A stretch of 64,000 nt of DNA from Marinobacter sp. F4206. GTDB taxonomy: Bacteria > Pseudomonadota > Gammaproteobacteria > Pseudomonadales > Oleiphilaceae. Below, piece after piece: positions 19,501 to 27,730 of this stretch. Each line of letters begins with the position of its first letter. Position 1 is the stretch's first letter. The DNA is taken from contig NZ_JAHXKI010000002.1 in assembly GCF_019392195.1 (NCBI RefSeq), positions 1,116,001 to 1,180,000 of the forward strand, in the 5' to 3' direction. A model generated the notes under the pieces. The model ran no database searches and had not been told where the DNA came from. It saw nothing but the letters and a program-made list of their open reading frames with translations. The translations under genes and the position numbers were made by a program.

Positions 19501-20186
19501 CCCGGACCTGGACCGCGGAAAACTCCGTTGGCATCGGCGGCGCCTACCTGTGCATCTATGGCATGGAAGGCCCCGGGGGCTACCAGTTTGTGGGGCGCAC
19601 CCTGCAAATGTGGAACCGCTACCGCACCACCGAGTTCTTCGAAGACGGCAAGCCCTGGCTGCTTCGGTTCTTCGACCAGGTGCGCTTTTACGAGGTCAGC
19701 GCCACGGAATTGCAGCGAATCCGGCGCGACTTTCCCAACGGCGATTACCCGATCCGGGTCGAGGAGACCCGCTTCAACCTCCGGGACTACGAACAGTTTC
19801 TCGCCGACAACGACGATGAGATCCGGGCGTTCACCGGCCAGCGGCAGCGAGCCTTTGATGAGGAACTGCAACGCTGGATCGAATCCGGCCAGATCAACTT
19901 CAGTTCCGAAGCGCCCATGGAAGACACCGGCGAGGACGACATCACCAACCTCCCGGACGGTCAGCATGCGGTGGAAAGCCACGTGGCCGGCAATCTCTGG
20001 GAGTGTCTGGTGCAGGCCGGCGACGTCATCGAGGCCCAGCGGCCGGTGGCAATCATCGAGTCCATGAAAATGGAAATCGAACTGCTGAGCCCCGTCAGCG
20101 GCCGCGTGGTCGAGATACGCCGGGAGGCGGGCCAGGCGGTTTCACCGGGCACCCCGGTGGTGATCGTGGAAGCCATAACCGAGTGA
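16560..20186 (+). CDS. Urea/guanidine carboxylase (biotin-dependent)
   Basis: This 1208-aa multidomain enzyme uses ATP and bicarbonate to carboxylate urea or guanidine. The order is a biotin carboxylase (1-450; ATP-grasp with [11 protein letters not shown] and [14 protein letters not shown]), the KipA/KipI-like AHS2 and AHS1 carboxyltransferase domains (about 460-1000, then to about 1100), and a biotinyl domain with ESMKM (biotin Lys 1170). The allophanate-hydrolase amidase domain of yeast urea amidolyase is absent. I use the ATG at 16560 because the family begins just before [11 protein letters not shown]. The riboswitch and the two deiminase-type neighbours point to guanidine as the real substrate. 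Databases will probably call it urea carboxylase. Confidence 0.93.
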   Translation: MELNRHIDKVLIANRGAIACRIIRTLRAMGITSVAVYAEADADSLHVRQADEAWPLGEGPAATTYLDQDKLFEIVVESGAGAIHPGYGFLSENAGFARRCEAAGVVFLGPTAEQMEQFGLKHTARALAEAAGVPLLPGTALLSNLDDALAAAEQIGYPVMLKSTAGGGGIGMSRCYGADDLRNSFESVQRLSQNNFSNSGVFLEKFVEHARHIEVQLFGDGQGQVVALGERDCSAQRRNQKVIEEAPAPGLTETVRERMHATARQLGERIAYRSAGTVEFIYDPDTAEFYFLEVNTRLQVEHGVTEQVYGVDIVRWMVQLGMGTLPDLSTLAGDLKPSGHAIQARLYAEDPNKDFQPSAGLLTDVHWPDDDSLRVDHWIQPGTEVSPLFDPMLAKVIVHDRDRDSARQHLIAALDDSQLYGIETNLAYVRQVLDDPRFVEGRLFTRTLNEFDYRPATVDVVSGGTLTTIQDYPGRIGYWEIGVPPSGPFDSYSFRLGNRLLGNEDGAPGLEITLKGPTLVFNRATQIVLTGAELNASLDGEPVGFWKVVEVPAGATLTLGATTADGARAYVLFRGGLDCPEYLTSRSTFTLGQFGGHCGRALRAGDVLALPDAAPVAATTLPVDLKPTIGKTWELHVTYGPHGAPDYFTGQDIDTFFDSDWEIHYNSSRTGVRLIGPKPEWARSDGGEAGMHPSNIHDNAYAVGTVDFTGDMPVILGPDGPSLGGFVCPVTVISADLWKLGQLKAGDKVRFVPVSQDQAVALRIAQDQSVETLSTHPVAVTPIHPETPILASLDTEQHETGVIYRAAGDNYVLVEYGPMELDIRLRFRAHALMLWLRDHNHPAILELTPGIRSLQVHYDSRALEQGTLLELLITAEQDLERQPEWDVPARIVHLPLSWDDEACHTAIAKYMQSVRKDAPWCPSNLEFIRRINGLDSIDQVKKTLFEASYLVMGLGDVYLGAPVATPLDPRHRLVTTKYNPARTWTAENSVGIGGAYLCIYGMEGPGGYQFVGRTLQMWNRYRTTEFFEDGKPWLLRFFDQVRFYEVSATELQRIRRDFPNGDYPIRVEETRFNLRDYEQFLADNDDEIRAFTGQRQRAFDEELQRWIESGQINFSSEAPMEDTGEDDITNLPDGQHAVESHVAGNLWECLVQAGDVIEAQRPVAIIESMKMEIELLSPVSGRVVEIRREAGQAVSPGTPVVIVEAITE

Positions 20187-20269
20187 CATGCCAACAACCC
20201 ACGCAACAAGTGATAACAACCGTAGAACACCAACCCTGCAACAACGGGCAAGGCCCGAGGAGAGACACC

Positions 20270-21337
20270 ATGAAAAAACGTGACTTCAGCAAACGTCTTG
20301 CGGCCGGTCTGGTAACGGCCTCCCTGTCCCTGGGTGCACTGGCCCAGGAAAAAGACTCCTTCAGCATCGCCTGGACCATCTACGCCGGCTGGGTTCCCTG
20401 GCAGTATGCCGAGGACTACGGAATCATGAAGAAGTGGGCGGACAAGTACGACATCGACGTCGACATCGTGCAGGTCAACGACTACATCGAATCCATCAAC
20501 CAGTTCACCGCCGGCCAGTTTGACGGCGTAGTCGCCACCAGCATGGACGGCCTGTCCATTCCTGCCGCCTCCGGTGTCGACACCACCGCACTGATTGTCG
20601 GCGACTACTCCAACGGCAACGACGGTCTGGTGTCCAAGGACGCCACGGGCATTGCCGAGCTGGAAGGCGAAACCGTGCACCTGGTCGAGCTGTCCGTATC
20701 CCACTACCTGCTGGTCCGGGCCCTGAACACCGTCGGACTGGAGGAGCGTGACATCAGCGTGGTGAACATTTCCGACGCCGACCTGGTCTCGGCGTTCCAG
20801 ACCGACGACGTCCGCCATGTGGCGACGTGGAACCCGCTGCTGGCAGAGGTGGAAGCCTATCCGGACGCCACCAAACTGTTCGATTCCAGCGAGATCCCGG
20901 GCCACATCAAGGATCTGACCCTGGTGAACACCGAAACCCTCGCGGACAACCCGAAGCTGGGCAAGGCCCTGGTCGGCGCCTGGTATGAAACCATGAGCAT
21001 CCTGGCGTCCGACAGCGAGGAAGGTCAGGAAGCCCGTGCGTTCCTGGGTGAACTGTCCGGTACCGATCAGGCGGGCTACGAAGCCCAGCTGGCCGGCATG
21101 AAGATGTTCTGGGAGCCGCAGATGTCGGTGGACTTCATCAACAGCGAGGAAGCCCATGACGCGATGGACAGCGTTCGCCAGTTCTCCTTCGACAAGGGTC
21201 TGCTGGGCCAGGGCGCGATGAGCCCGGACTTTGTCGGTATCGAGTTTCCGGACGGATCGGTCATGGGTGACGAGGGCAACGTGAAGTTGCGCTTCAACGA
21301 TGACTACATGGCGATGGCGGCGGACGGCGAGCTTTAA
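20270..21337 (+). CDS. ABC transporter substrate-binding protein, probably for guanidine
   Basis: This is a 355-aa periplasmic binding protein of the NMT1/taurine type, matching the family annotated as putative urea ABC transporter binding protein next to urea carboxylases. A signal peptide is clear (MKKRDFSKRL, a hydrophobic core, then cleavage near ALAQ). The mature protein starts FSIAWTIYAGWVPWQYAEDYGI. It follows the carboxylase by 83 bp with its own GAGGAGAG site and ends at a strong terminator. Its permease and ATPase are not adjacent but in a second riboswitch-controlled operon at 26.1 kb. Confidence 0.88.
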   Translation: MKKRDFSKRLAAGLVTASLSLGALAQEKDSFSIAWTIYAGWVPWQYAEDYGIMKKWADKYDIDVDIVQVNDYIESINQFTAGQFDGVVATSMDGLSIPAASGVDTTALIVGDYSNGNDGLVSKDATGIAELEGETVHLVELSVSHYLLVRALNTVGLEERDISVVNISDADLVSAFQTDDVRHVATWNPLLAEVEAYPDATKLFDSSEIPGHIKDLTLVNTETLADNPKLGKALVGAWYETMSILASDSEEGQEARAFLGELSGTDQAGYEAQLAGMKMFWEPQMSVDFINSEEAHDAMDSVRQFSFDKGLLGQGAMSPDFVGIEFPDGSVMGDEGNVKLRFNDDYMAMAADGEL

Positions 21338-21367
21338 GCTCGCCCGGACTTGCCTGATCAACCACCG

Positions 21368-21393
21368 AAGGGCACGATATTCGTGCCCTTTTT
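21368..21393 (+). terminator. Rho-independent terminator of guanidine operon 1
   Basis: A perfect 10-bp stem (21368-21377 with 21381-21390, 3-nt loop) is followed by T residues. It lies 30 bp after the binding-protein stop codon and closes the operon. Confidence 0.9.
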
Positions 21394-21407
21394 CATGCCC
21401 TGGGGAG

Positions 21408-21521
21408 GGTTGGTGCGGGGTGCCCTTTACGAAACACGCTCCTTGCGGCACGTCCATGTGACGCTTGAGCTCCGCCATCCATGGCTCCGCACAGTTTCGT
21501 AAAGGGCACCCCGCACCAACC
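21408..21521. repeat. Hairpin repeat element, copy A
   Basis: A perfect 28-bp inverted repeat (21408-21435 with 21494-21521) encloses a 58-nt core (21436-21493). The core is 52/58 identical to the reverse complement of the core at 35233-35290, where the flanking arms have a largely different sequence. The core itself can fold (TGCGG with CCGCA; GAGC with GCTC), giving a branched structure on a long stem. It lies between the operon terminator and the TetR gene. I do not recognise a named family. It has no coding capacity of its own. Confidence 0.85.
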
Positions 21522-21558
21522 TTCAGAGCTCACAGTTGTTACAGAGTTTTCGATACCA

Positions 21559-22173
21559 ATGCGCCGTACCAAGGAAGACGCCGAAAAAACCCGCCTGACT
21601 GTGCTTGAAGCTGCGCTGACCCTGTTCAGCCGAGACGGCTATTCACTCACGACCCTGAGTCGAATTGCGAAAGAGGCCGGCTGCAGCCGGGGCCCGATCT
21701 ACTGGCACTTCCAGACCAAGGACGACCTGTACGAGGCGGTGCTCGCCTATTCCCAGGAACCGCTGGAGGCTCTGGTGGCAGAGTGCCAGGCCATGGACAA
21801 CCGGCCCGTCGATGCCATGAACCATTTCATCGAACGCTGGCTGGGGCTACTTGCCAACGACCGGAAATACCGGCAGTCGTTCGAGATCCTGCTGAACAAG
21901 ACCGAACTGACCGACGCGATGAACCGGACCCTGAAGCGGGAACGGCAGCTGACCCGGTCAATCATTGCACTGTTTCAGACGCTCGTGGAGCAGGCACAGA
22001 AGGATGGACAGATAACCACGGAGGAAGCCCCGGAAGACCTCGGACTGCTGAGTTATACCTACCTGATGGGCATCACCCAGACCTGGCTGTTCTCTCCCCG
22101 GCTGTTCTCGCTGAAACAGCAGGCGCCGTTCTTCCAGCGCCAGTTCTGGCGGCTACTGGTGGGCCGGGACTAG
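21559..22173 (+). CDS. TetR/AcrR-family transcriptional regulator
   Basis: This is a 204-aa regulator with the TetR N-terminal helix-turn-helix (residues about 10-55: TRLTVLEAALTLFSRDGY, then LSRIAKEAGCSRGPIYWHFQTKDDLY) and an all-helical ligand domain like that of AcrR/TtgR. The open frame extends back to 21481 inside the repeat element, but the ATG at 21559 starts where the family starts. Its stop overlaps the 3' end of the convergent BASS transporter gene by about 20 bp. No efflux pump lies next to it. Its target is unknown; possible candidates are the BASS gene or itself. Confidence 0.88.
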   Translation: MRRTKEDAEKTRLTVLEAALTLFSRDGYSLTTLSRIAKEAGCSRGPIYWHFQTKDDLYEAVLAYSQEPLEALVAECQAMDNRPVDAMNHFIERWLGLLANDRKYRQSFEILLNKTELTDAMNRTLKRERQLTRSIIALFQTLVEQAQKDGQITTEEAPEDLGLLSYTYLMGITQTWLFSPRLFSLKQQAPFFQRQFWRLLVGRD

Positions 22174-23022
22174 GCGTCGGCCCATGGCAATCAGGACGCA
22201 GCCAAAGCCGTACATCAGCACGCTGTAGACCACGGCCGGAATCGACATCTCACTGGATTCAAGCAGGGTCAGGGCCACCATTAGGGCGATGGTACCGTTC
22301 TTGATGCCCAGCTCCACGGCAATGGCCAGGGATTCCCGCTGCGACAATCCCACCAGGCGGCTGACGCCCAGCCCCACAGCAACGCCAATCAGGTTCAGCA
22401 GGAACGCCGCCGGCCCTGCTTGCGACAGCAGCTCAGGCAACCGCTCCCGCGATCCCCACAGCAGGGCGATGATCAGTAACAGCAGCACAATGCCGCCAAA
22501 AATACTGACGATGCCCTCGGCTTTCTGCGCCTTGGCCGGCGCCCGGGTGCGGATGAACATGCCAATGGACACCGGCAGCAGCACGATCACCACCAGCATG
22601 GCAATGGTCTTGCCCACCGGCAGGGAAATGTTGGCGGCCTCGCCGAAATACATCTGCAACGCGTAGTTGGTGAAGAAGGGCAAGGTCACGATGGTAATCA
22701 GGCTGGCCGAGACGGTCAGCAGAATGGACAGGGCAATGTGGCCTCGGGCCAGCAGCACAAACAGGTTCGAGGTGGTGCCGCCGGGGCAGGCGGCAATGAT
22801 GACCAGCCCCACGGCAAGCGCCGGCGCCAGCCCCAGTGTGCCGGCGATGGCAAAGGCCACCAGGGGCATCAGCAGGATCTGGGCCACGGTGCCAACAACG
22901 ATGCTGCGTGGATTCCTCGTGACCTGGCCAAAATCCCGGATGGTGAGGGTCAGGCCGATACCAACCATGATGATGAACAGGGAAACTGGCAGACCGATCG
23001 AGATCAGCGGACTGGACTCCAC
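22153..23022 (-). CDS. Bile acid:sodium symporter (BASS) family transporter
   Basis: This is a 289-aa inner-membrane protein with about nine to ten hydrophobic helices. It has the BASS signature in the discontinuous-helix region (AACPGGTTSNLF, about residue 84, and ELGIKNGTIAL, about residue 245), where sodium and substrate bind. Bacterial members move diverse organic anions or pantoate-like acids, so the substrate cannot be named. The start is a GTG behind CAGGAGA. It is transcribed toward, and overlaps, the tetR gene. A TAGACT -10-like box lies upstream near 23080. Confidence 0.85.
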   Translation of the reverse strand: MESSPLISIGLPVSLFIIMVGIGLTLTIRDFGQVTRNPRSIVVGTVAQILLMPLVAFAIAGTLGLAPALAVGLVIIAACPGGTTSNLFVLLARGHIALSILLTVSASLITIVTLPFFTNYALQMYFGEAANISLPVGKTIAMLVVIVLLPVSIGMFIRTRAPAKAQKAEGIVSIFGGIVLLLLIIALLWGSRERLPELLSQAGPAAFLLNLIGVAVGLGVSRLVGLSQRESLAIAVELGIKNGTIALMVALTLLESSEMSIPAVVYSVLMYGFGCVLIAMGRRLVPAHQ

Positions 23023-23143
23023 GTTGTGTCTCCTGATTATTGTTGTTGGTGAGTCCTGCCCAATGACAGGAACCTTGCAGTCTAGTCGAAAGATCGCCTC
23101 CAGAATGTAAAAGAGTTGACAGTCTTGCGGGCGGAATTCTGTT

Positions 23144-23163
23144 GGGGCGACCCTGGTCGCCCC
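23144..23163. other. Hairpin downstream of glnT
   Basis: An 8-bp perfect inverted repeat (23144-23151 with 23156-23163) with a 4-nt loop lies 24 bp after the glnT stop. It has no clear T-run on the minus strand, so it may be a weak terminator or a stabilising 3' hairpin. Confidence 0.5.
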
Positions 23164-23186
23164 GGATTTCCATCCACCCGCAGCAA

Positions 23187-24545
23187 TCAGAACATTTTCA
23201 GGTAACGTTCAACTTCCCAGGACGAAACGTGGTTCTGGTAACTTTCCCACTCGCCCCGCTTGAACTCGATGAAGCTGTTGAACATTGCCTCACCGAACAC
23301 CTCCTTCGCCAGTGGATCCGCTTCGAACGCCTCGATCGCCTCACCCAGGTCCCGGGGCAGGTATTCAATGCCCTGCGCGGCAATGTCGGCATCGCTGTAG
23401 TTGTACATGTTCTCATGGTGCGGAGCACCGGCATCCAGACCGTCACGAATCCCCTCGAGGCCTGCGGCTAAAATCAGGGCACCCCCCAGATACGGGTTGC
23501 AGGCAATGTCTGCGGCCCGACATTCGATGCGGCCACCCATGCCGGGAATGCGGATCATGTTGGTGCGGTTGTTGGAGCCGTAACACATGAACACCGGCGC
23601 CCAGGTGGAGCCGGACATGCTGCCCTGACGCACCAGCCGCTTGTAGCTGTTCACCGTGGGAGCGATGACCGCGCTGATGGCCGCGCCGTGTTTCAGGACG
23701 CCGGCAATGAAGTGGTAGGCGATCTTGCTGATGCCGCAGTCGTGCAGGTCATCGCCTCGGGGTTCAAACAGGTTTTCACCGGTTTTGAGGTCGGCCAGGG
23801 ACATATTGTAGTGGGCGCCGCTGCCGGTACGGTCGGCGAAAGGCTTGGGCATGAAGCTGGCAAAAGCACCGTGCTTGCGGGCGATTTCATTGGCCATCAT
23901 CCGGAAGAACACCAGGCGATCCGCCATGGTCAGGCCGTCGGCATACTTGAAATCGGTTTCGAACTGGCCGTTGGCGTCTTCGTGGTCGAACGAATAGACA
24001 TCCCACCCCAGCTCGTTCATGGCGTCCACCAGTTCGTCCATGATCGGCAGGTTGTCCATCAGGGTACGGGGGTCGTAACAGGGCTTGCCCAGGTTGTCGC
24101 GGTCACTGAGCGGCGCAAAGCCGCCGTCCTCCGTATCCCGGAACAGGAAAAACTCGGTTTCTATCCCCAGATTAAAGCGGTAACCCATGTCTTCGGCAGC
24201 GCTCAACTGACGCCGGAAAATGTTTCGGGAACAGGCTTCAAACGGCGCGCCATTCAGGTACAGGTTGCCCGGAAACCAGGCCAGCTGACGGTTCCATGGG
24301 CAGACTGCAACACCGCTGGCGTCTGGCATGGACGCCACTTCGTCGTCAGAGATGTCCTGGGGCACGCCGTCCAGCGCCGCGCCCGTGTAAAGTTCAGAGC
24401 CTTCCATCATCTGCCCCAGGTGGGCTAATGGCACAAATTTGCCTTTGGTCACCCCATGGATGTCCACGTAGCTGGCAATGGCGTACTTAACGCCCGCGTC
24501 GGCGAGCGATTTTTGCAGAGATTTGGTGTCGGTCAGGTCGGTCAT
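23187..24545 (-). CDS. glnT: Type III-like glutamine synthetase (GlnT) or gamma-glutamyl-amide ligase
   Basis: This 452-aa protein of the glutamine-synthetase superfamily has an N-terminal beta-grasp (YVDIHGVTKGKFVP), GIETEFFLF with metal-binding Glu, the FDHEDANGQFE motif, MPKPFADRTGSGAHYNMSL with the ATP-site His/Asn, and NNRTNMIRIPG. It belongs with GlnT enzymes, which make glutamine or gamma-glutamylmethylamide and similar amides; the acceptor amine is not certain. It sits inside the guanidine island, so ammonium assimilation under nitrogen limitation is a sensible role, but this is inferred. It is divergent from the MetX-like gene. Confidence 0.85.
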   Translation of the reverse strand: MTDLTDTKSLQKSLADAGVKYAIASYVDIHGVTKGKFVPLAHLGQMMEGSELYTGAALDGVPQDISDDEVASMPDASGVAVCPWNRQLAWFPGNLYLNGAPFEACSRNIFRRQLSAAEDMGYRFNLGIETEFFLFRDTEDGGFAPLSDRDNLGKPCYDPRTLMDNLPIMDELVDAMNELGWDVYSFDHEDANGQFETDFKYADGLTMADRLVFFRMMANEIARKHGAFASFMPKPFADRTGSGAHYNMSLADLKTGENLFEPRGDDLHDCGISKIAYHFIAGVLKHGAAISAVIAPTVNSYKRLVRQGSMSGSTWAPVFMCYGSNNRTNMIRIPGMGGRIECRAADIACNPYLGGALILAAGLEGIRDGLDAGAPHHENMYNYSDADIAAQGIEYLPRDLGEAIEAFEADPLAKEVFGEAMFNSFIEFKRGEWESYQNHVSSWEVERYLKMF

Positions 24546-24627
24546 GATGATTCCTCACTTGACCCGGCTGTCCGGGTCGATCAATGGATTTCTGGCACGT
24601 TTCTTTCTACAAAACCCATATTCAACT

Positions 24628-24643
24628 TACATGCCAGCATGTA
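24628..24643. promoter_or_regulatory. 16-bp palindrome between glnT and the MetX-like gene
   Basis: TACATGC-CA-GCATGTA is a perfect 7+2+7 inverted repeat in the 159-bp divergent region. It looks like an operator for a dimeric regulator that could control both directions. No consensus I know matches it. Confidence 0.5.
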
Positions 24644-24704
24644 TGTAAAGAGGCCTGAGGCAGGACCGACCCACTTCAGAGCCGAAGCCGGAGGCGAAGA
24701 ATAA

Positions 24705-25736
24705 ATGTCAACAAAACAGTGGATTATCGAGGATTTTGAGGCGGGCGATCTGGGTCTTTCGAGCGGCGAAACTCTGGCCGCGGCACGGCTGCATTACCAC
24801 CAGATCGGGGAACTGAACGCACCAAAAGATAACCTGATCCTGTTGCCGACGTACTACGGTGGTGCGGCGGCGGGCAATCACCCCTGGGTTGGAGCGGGCA
24901 GCCCGCTGGACCCGGACCGATACTGCATCGTGATTCCTTCCTTGCTGGGGGCCGGTGAGTCCTCGTCCCCGTCCAACACCTTCGGTGCCCTGGGTGGGCA
25001 CCGATTTCCCCGAGTCAGCCTGTACGACAACGTGCAGCTTCAGAAGCGTCTTGTGGATGACGTGTTCGGTGGGGCCCGCCTGGCCCTGGTGATGGGCTGG
25101 TCCATGGGCGGCATGCAGGCGTTACAGTGGGGCAGTCTGTTTCCGGACCGGGTGGATGCGGTCCTTGCCACCTGCTGTACGGCCCGCTGTTGTCCCCACA
25201 ATCGCGTTTTCCTGGAGGGCGTGAAAGCGGCCCTGACCTGTGATCAGGACTTCCGGGACGGCCACTACCAGGAGCCGCCGGTTCGCGGGCTCCGTGCGTT
25301 TGCCCGGGTATATGCCGGCTGGGCGTACTCCCAGGCCTTCTTCCGTCATCAGCGTTGGCGAGAGGCCGGCTTCGAGTCCATTGAGCACCTGTTGCAGTGT
25401 TGGGAACAGGACCATCTGGCCCAGGACGCCAACAACCTGCTGACCACCCTGGACACCTGGCAACGGGGCAACCTTGCCGACAACCCGATCTATGCGGGTG
25501 ACATCACCGCGGCGCTATCCAACATCACCATGCCCACGGTCATGATGCCATCGGCCACTGACCTCTATTTCACCGAGGAGGATGCCATCGCCGACGCCCG
25601 GGGCATGCCCGGGGCCCGGGTGCAGACGTTGTCATCGGATTGGGGCCATATCGCCGGCGGTTCCGGTCGCGAGGCTGCCAGCCACCGTCAGATCCTGCAG
25701 GCGGCCCGGTCACTGCTGGCCCGGCAGGAGCGTTAA
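24705..25736 (+). CDS. MetX-like alpha/beta-fold hydrolase
   Basis: This 343-aa protein has the alpha/beta-hydrolase fold of homoserine O-acetyltransferase relatives. The nucleophile elbow is GWSMGGMQAL (Ser about residue 131), the acid lies in MPSATDLYFTEED and the His in SDWGHIAGG. Some MetX signatures are changed, so it may be another acyltransferase or hydrolase; related genes often accompany nitrogen or amide catabolism. It starts with an ATG behind GGAGG and is divergent from glnT. The next gene is preceded by its own sigma-54 promoter, so this one is a single-gene unit. The true substrate is unknown. Confidence 0.75.
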   Translation: MSTKQWIIEDFEAGDLGLSSGETLAAARLHYHQIGELNAPKDNLILLPTYYGGAAAGNHPWVGAGSPLDPDRYCIVIPSLLGAGESSSPSNTFGALGGHRFPRVSLYDNVQLQKRLVDDVFGGARLALVMGWSMGGMQALQWGSLFPDRVDAVLATCCTARCCPHNRVFLEGVKAALTCDQDFRDGHYQEPPVRGLRAFARVYAGWAYSQAFFRHQRWREAGFESIEHLLQCWEQDHLAQDANNLLTTLDTWQRGNLADNPIYAGDITAALSNITMPTVMMPSATDLYFTEEDAIADARGMPGARVQTLSSDWGHIAGGSGREAASHRQILQAARSLLARQER

Positions 25737-25827
25737 CAGTGCACAGGTATCCTCGACGCCCTGAATTGGTGCCACGCTCCAGCCAGCCCGATGGCGGCAG
25801 GTACCAGTTATTGCGGTTCGGGGAAGC

Positions 25828-25843
25828 TGGCACGCAGTCTGCA
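25828..25843 (+). promoter_or_regulatory. Sigma-54 promoter of guanidine operon 2
   Basis: TGGCACGCAGTCTGCA matches the -24/-12 consensus with a single deviation (CTGC for TTGC) and correct GG-GC spacing. It lies about 94 bp upstream of the second ykkC riboswitch. NtrC-like half sites (TGCAC near 25738, GGTGC near 25768) are present upstream, but no complete palindrome is clear. Confidence 0.82.
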
Positions 25844-25936
25844 ACGGCAAACACTGACGGTTTACCAAACCCTTATCCGTTCACAGCAGCCATTCACAGA
25901 ACACCGCAGACCGTGCGGCAAGTACAACGGACACAA

Positions 25937-26047
25937 TGGGTGACTAGGGTTCCGATCCGGGCAGAAATCCACCATCAGCCCGGGTGGCTGGTCCGAGAGT
26001 TACCGACCTCTGGGAGGTTACACGGCGGGACAAAAGCCCGGGAGACA
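25937..26047 (+). promoter_or_regulatory. Guanidine-I riboswitch (ykkC), operon 2
   Basis: This second complete ykkC aptamer has GACTAGGGTTCCG, a variable hairpin, GCTGGTCCGAGAG, a second variable hairpin and ACACGGCGGGACAAAAGCCCGGGAG. GGTGAC and GTTACC form P1. The conserved blocks are the same as at 15012-15125 while the variable hairpins differ, as expected for two functional copies. It precedes the permease gene by 65 bp; no intrinsic terminator is evident in between. Confidence 0.95.
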
Positions 26048-26112
26048 GAATCGCACGCAATTGCCTGATCTGCGATGACCGTGCCGTGTTGTGTGACCAG
26101 AGGAGAAGCCTT

Positions 26113-26928
26113 ATGCGACTGATCAACCGCCACCCCGGGCGGGTCTCCGCCACCCTGCTGGGGCTATTACCTTTCCTGCTCATCATGCTGATCTACAGCC
26201 TCGCCTCCCAGGAGCGCCTCGCGGAAAACCCGAATGACAAACTGCTGCCCGGCCTCGAACAGATGACCTCAGCGGTCGACCGCATGGCGTTCCAGGAGGA
26301 CCGGCGCAGCGGCGACTTCCTGATGTGGCAGGACACCACCGCCAGCCTCGCCCGGCTGGGCATGGGCGTTGGTATTGCCGCCCTGCTCGCGCTCGCTGTC
26401 GGCCTCTTGAACGGCGTTCTTCCGCTGGTGCGGGCCAATCTGGCGCCCCTGGTCTCGGCTTTGTCCATGGTGCCGCCGCTGGCCATTCTGCCCATCCTGT
26501 TCATCGTCTTCGGCCTGGGCGAGTTGTCCAAGGTGATGCTGATCGTCATCGGTACTGCCCCGATCATGATGCGCGATGTCGCCCAGAGGGTGCGGGAATT
26601 GCCCGGCGAACAGCTGATCAAAATCCAGACCCTTGGCGCCAACTCCTGGCAGGTCATCACCCGCATGGCACTGCCCCAGGTCCTGCCACGGTTGATTGAC
26701 GCCGTGCGCCTGAGTCTGGGACCCGCCTGGCTGTTCCTGATAGCGGCCGAGGCCATTGCGTCCACCGAGGGACTCGGATACCGGATCTTTCTGGTCCGCC
26801 GCTATCTGGCGATGGACGTGATTCTGCCCTACGTGATCTGGATCACTATCCTCGCCATCGTCATCGACCAGTGCCTGCGCCTTGCCAACCGCAGGCTGTT
26901 CCCGTGGTACAACGCAGGAGGCCACTGA
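26113..26928 (+). CDS. ABC transporter permease, probably for guanidine
   Basis: This is a 271-aa inner-membrane permease of the BPD type (nitrate/taurine/urea-like). An N-terminal helix comes first, then five or so further helices, with the EAA-type coupling loop around LPGEQLIKIQTLGANSWQVITRMALPQVLPRLIDA. The ATG at 26113 is behind GAGGAGAAGCC. It overlaps the ATPase gene by 1 bp. With the ATPase and the binding protein encoded at 20270 it makes a complete importer, split over two riboswitch-controlled operons. Confidence 0.88.
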   Translation: MRLINRHPGRVSATLLGLLPFLLIMLIYSLASQERLAENPNDKLLPGLEQMTSAVDRMAFQEDRRSGDFLMWQDTTASLARLGMGVGIAALLALAVGLLNGVLPLVRANLAPLVSALSMVPPLAILPILFIVFGLGELSKVMLIVIGTAPIMMRDVAQRVRELPGEQLIKIQTLGANSWQVITRMALPQVLPRLIDAVRLSLGPAWLFLIAAEAIASTEGLGYRIFLVRRYLAMDVILPYVIWITILAIVIDQCLRLANRRLFPWYNAGGH

Positions 26929-27713
26929 TGAGTTTCATTACCGTCAACAAACTGTGGAAAGAATACGGCGACCAGGTGGTCCTGGAGAACCTGAACCTGA
27001 ACGTCAAACAGGGCGAGTTCTGTACGCTGGTGGGCGCCTCCGGCTGTGGTAAATCCACCTTTTTGAAGATGCTGCTGGGCCAGGAAACCGCCAGCCGTGG
27101 TGAGCTGTTGCTGGAAGGTGAGGCGTTTCCGGCCGAACCGGACCGCAACCGGGGCATTGTGTTCCAGCGATATTCCGTATTCCCGCATCTTACGGTGCGG
27201 CAGAATGTGCTGATGGGCCTGGAATTGGAACAGAAACCCTGGCTCGGCAAGCTGTTCGGCGCCGCGCGCCGGGAAGCACTGGAGCGCGTGGACGCCATGC
27301 TGGCGTCAGTGGGCCTGAGTCCGTCCGCCCACAAATGGCCCCATGAGCTGTCCGGCGGCATGCAGCAGCGCCTCGCCATTGCCCAGTCCCTGATCATGCG
27401 CCCCCGGGTGCTGTTGCTGGACGAACCTTTCGGTGCCCTTGATCCCGGCATTCGGGGCGACATGCACGACCTGCTGCTGAAACTCTGGCAGGAAACCGGA
27501 ACCACCATCTTCATGGTAACGCACGACCTGCAGGAAGGTTTCTACCTGGGTACCCGGCTACTGGTCTTCGACAAGGTCCGCAACGATCCCCACGACCCCC
27601 AGGCCTTCGGGGCCACCATTACCTACGACCTGCCCATCGGACAGACCGACCGCAAGCTACTGGACGACATCAACCAGTCAGTGGCCGAAACCGCGAGGCA
27701 CCAGGCGGCCTGA
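26928..27713 (+). CDS. ABC transporter ATP-binding protein, probably for guanidine
   Basis: This 261-aa ATPase has Walker A VGASGCGKSTF (about residue 37), a Q-loop, the signature LSGGMQQRLAIAQSL (about residue 143), Walker B VLLLDEPFGALDPG and the switch His in MVTHDLQEG. It belongs to the nitrate/sulfonate/taurine importer group. The TGATG overlap with the permease indicates translational coupling, and the short C-terminal tail shows no regulatory domain. It ends just before a strong bidirectional terminator. The substrate assignment rests on the ykkC riboswitch. Confidence 0.9.
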   Translation: MSFITVNKLWKEYGDQVVLENLNLNVKQGEFCTLVGASGCGKSTFLKMLLGQETASRGELLLEGEAFPAEPDRNRGIVFQRYSVFPHLTVRQNVLMGLELEQKPWLGKLFGAARREALERVDAMLASVGLSPSAHKWPHELSGGMQQRLAIAQSLIMRPRVLLLDEPFGALDPGIRGDMHDLLLKLWQETGTTIFMVTHDLQEGFYLGTRLLVFDKVRNDPHDPQAFGATITYDLPIGQTDRKLLDDINQSVAETARHQAA

Positions 27714-27730
27714 GCGCAGCGGCCAGGAAC

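Noticed and set aside
19961..21478. 505-codon minus-strand open frame across the carboxylase end, binding protein and repeat element
   Set aside because: It is antisense to two clear genes and its first residues are simply the hairpin repeat read in one frame.
21481..21558. Upstream extension of the TetR gene into the hairpin repeat
   Set aside because: The 26 extra codons are repeat sequence and have no ribosome site; family members begin at the ATG at 21559.
24583..24636. Sigma-54-like sequences in both directions between glnT and the MetX-like gene
   Set aside because: On plus, TGGCACG is followed by TTTCT; on minus, TGGCATG is followed by TTGAA. In both the invariant GC of the -12 element is broken, so I do not list them as promoters.
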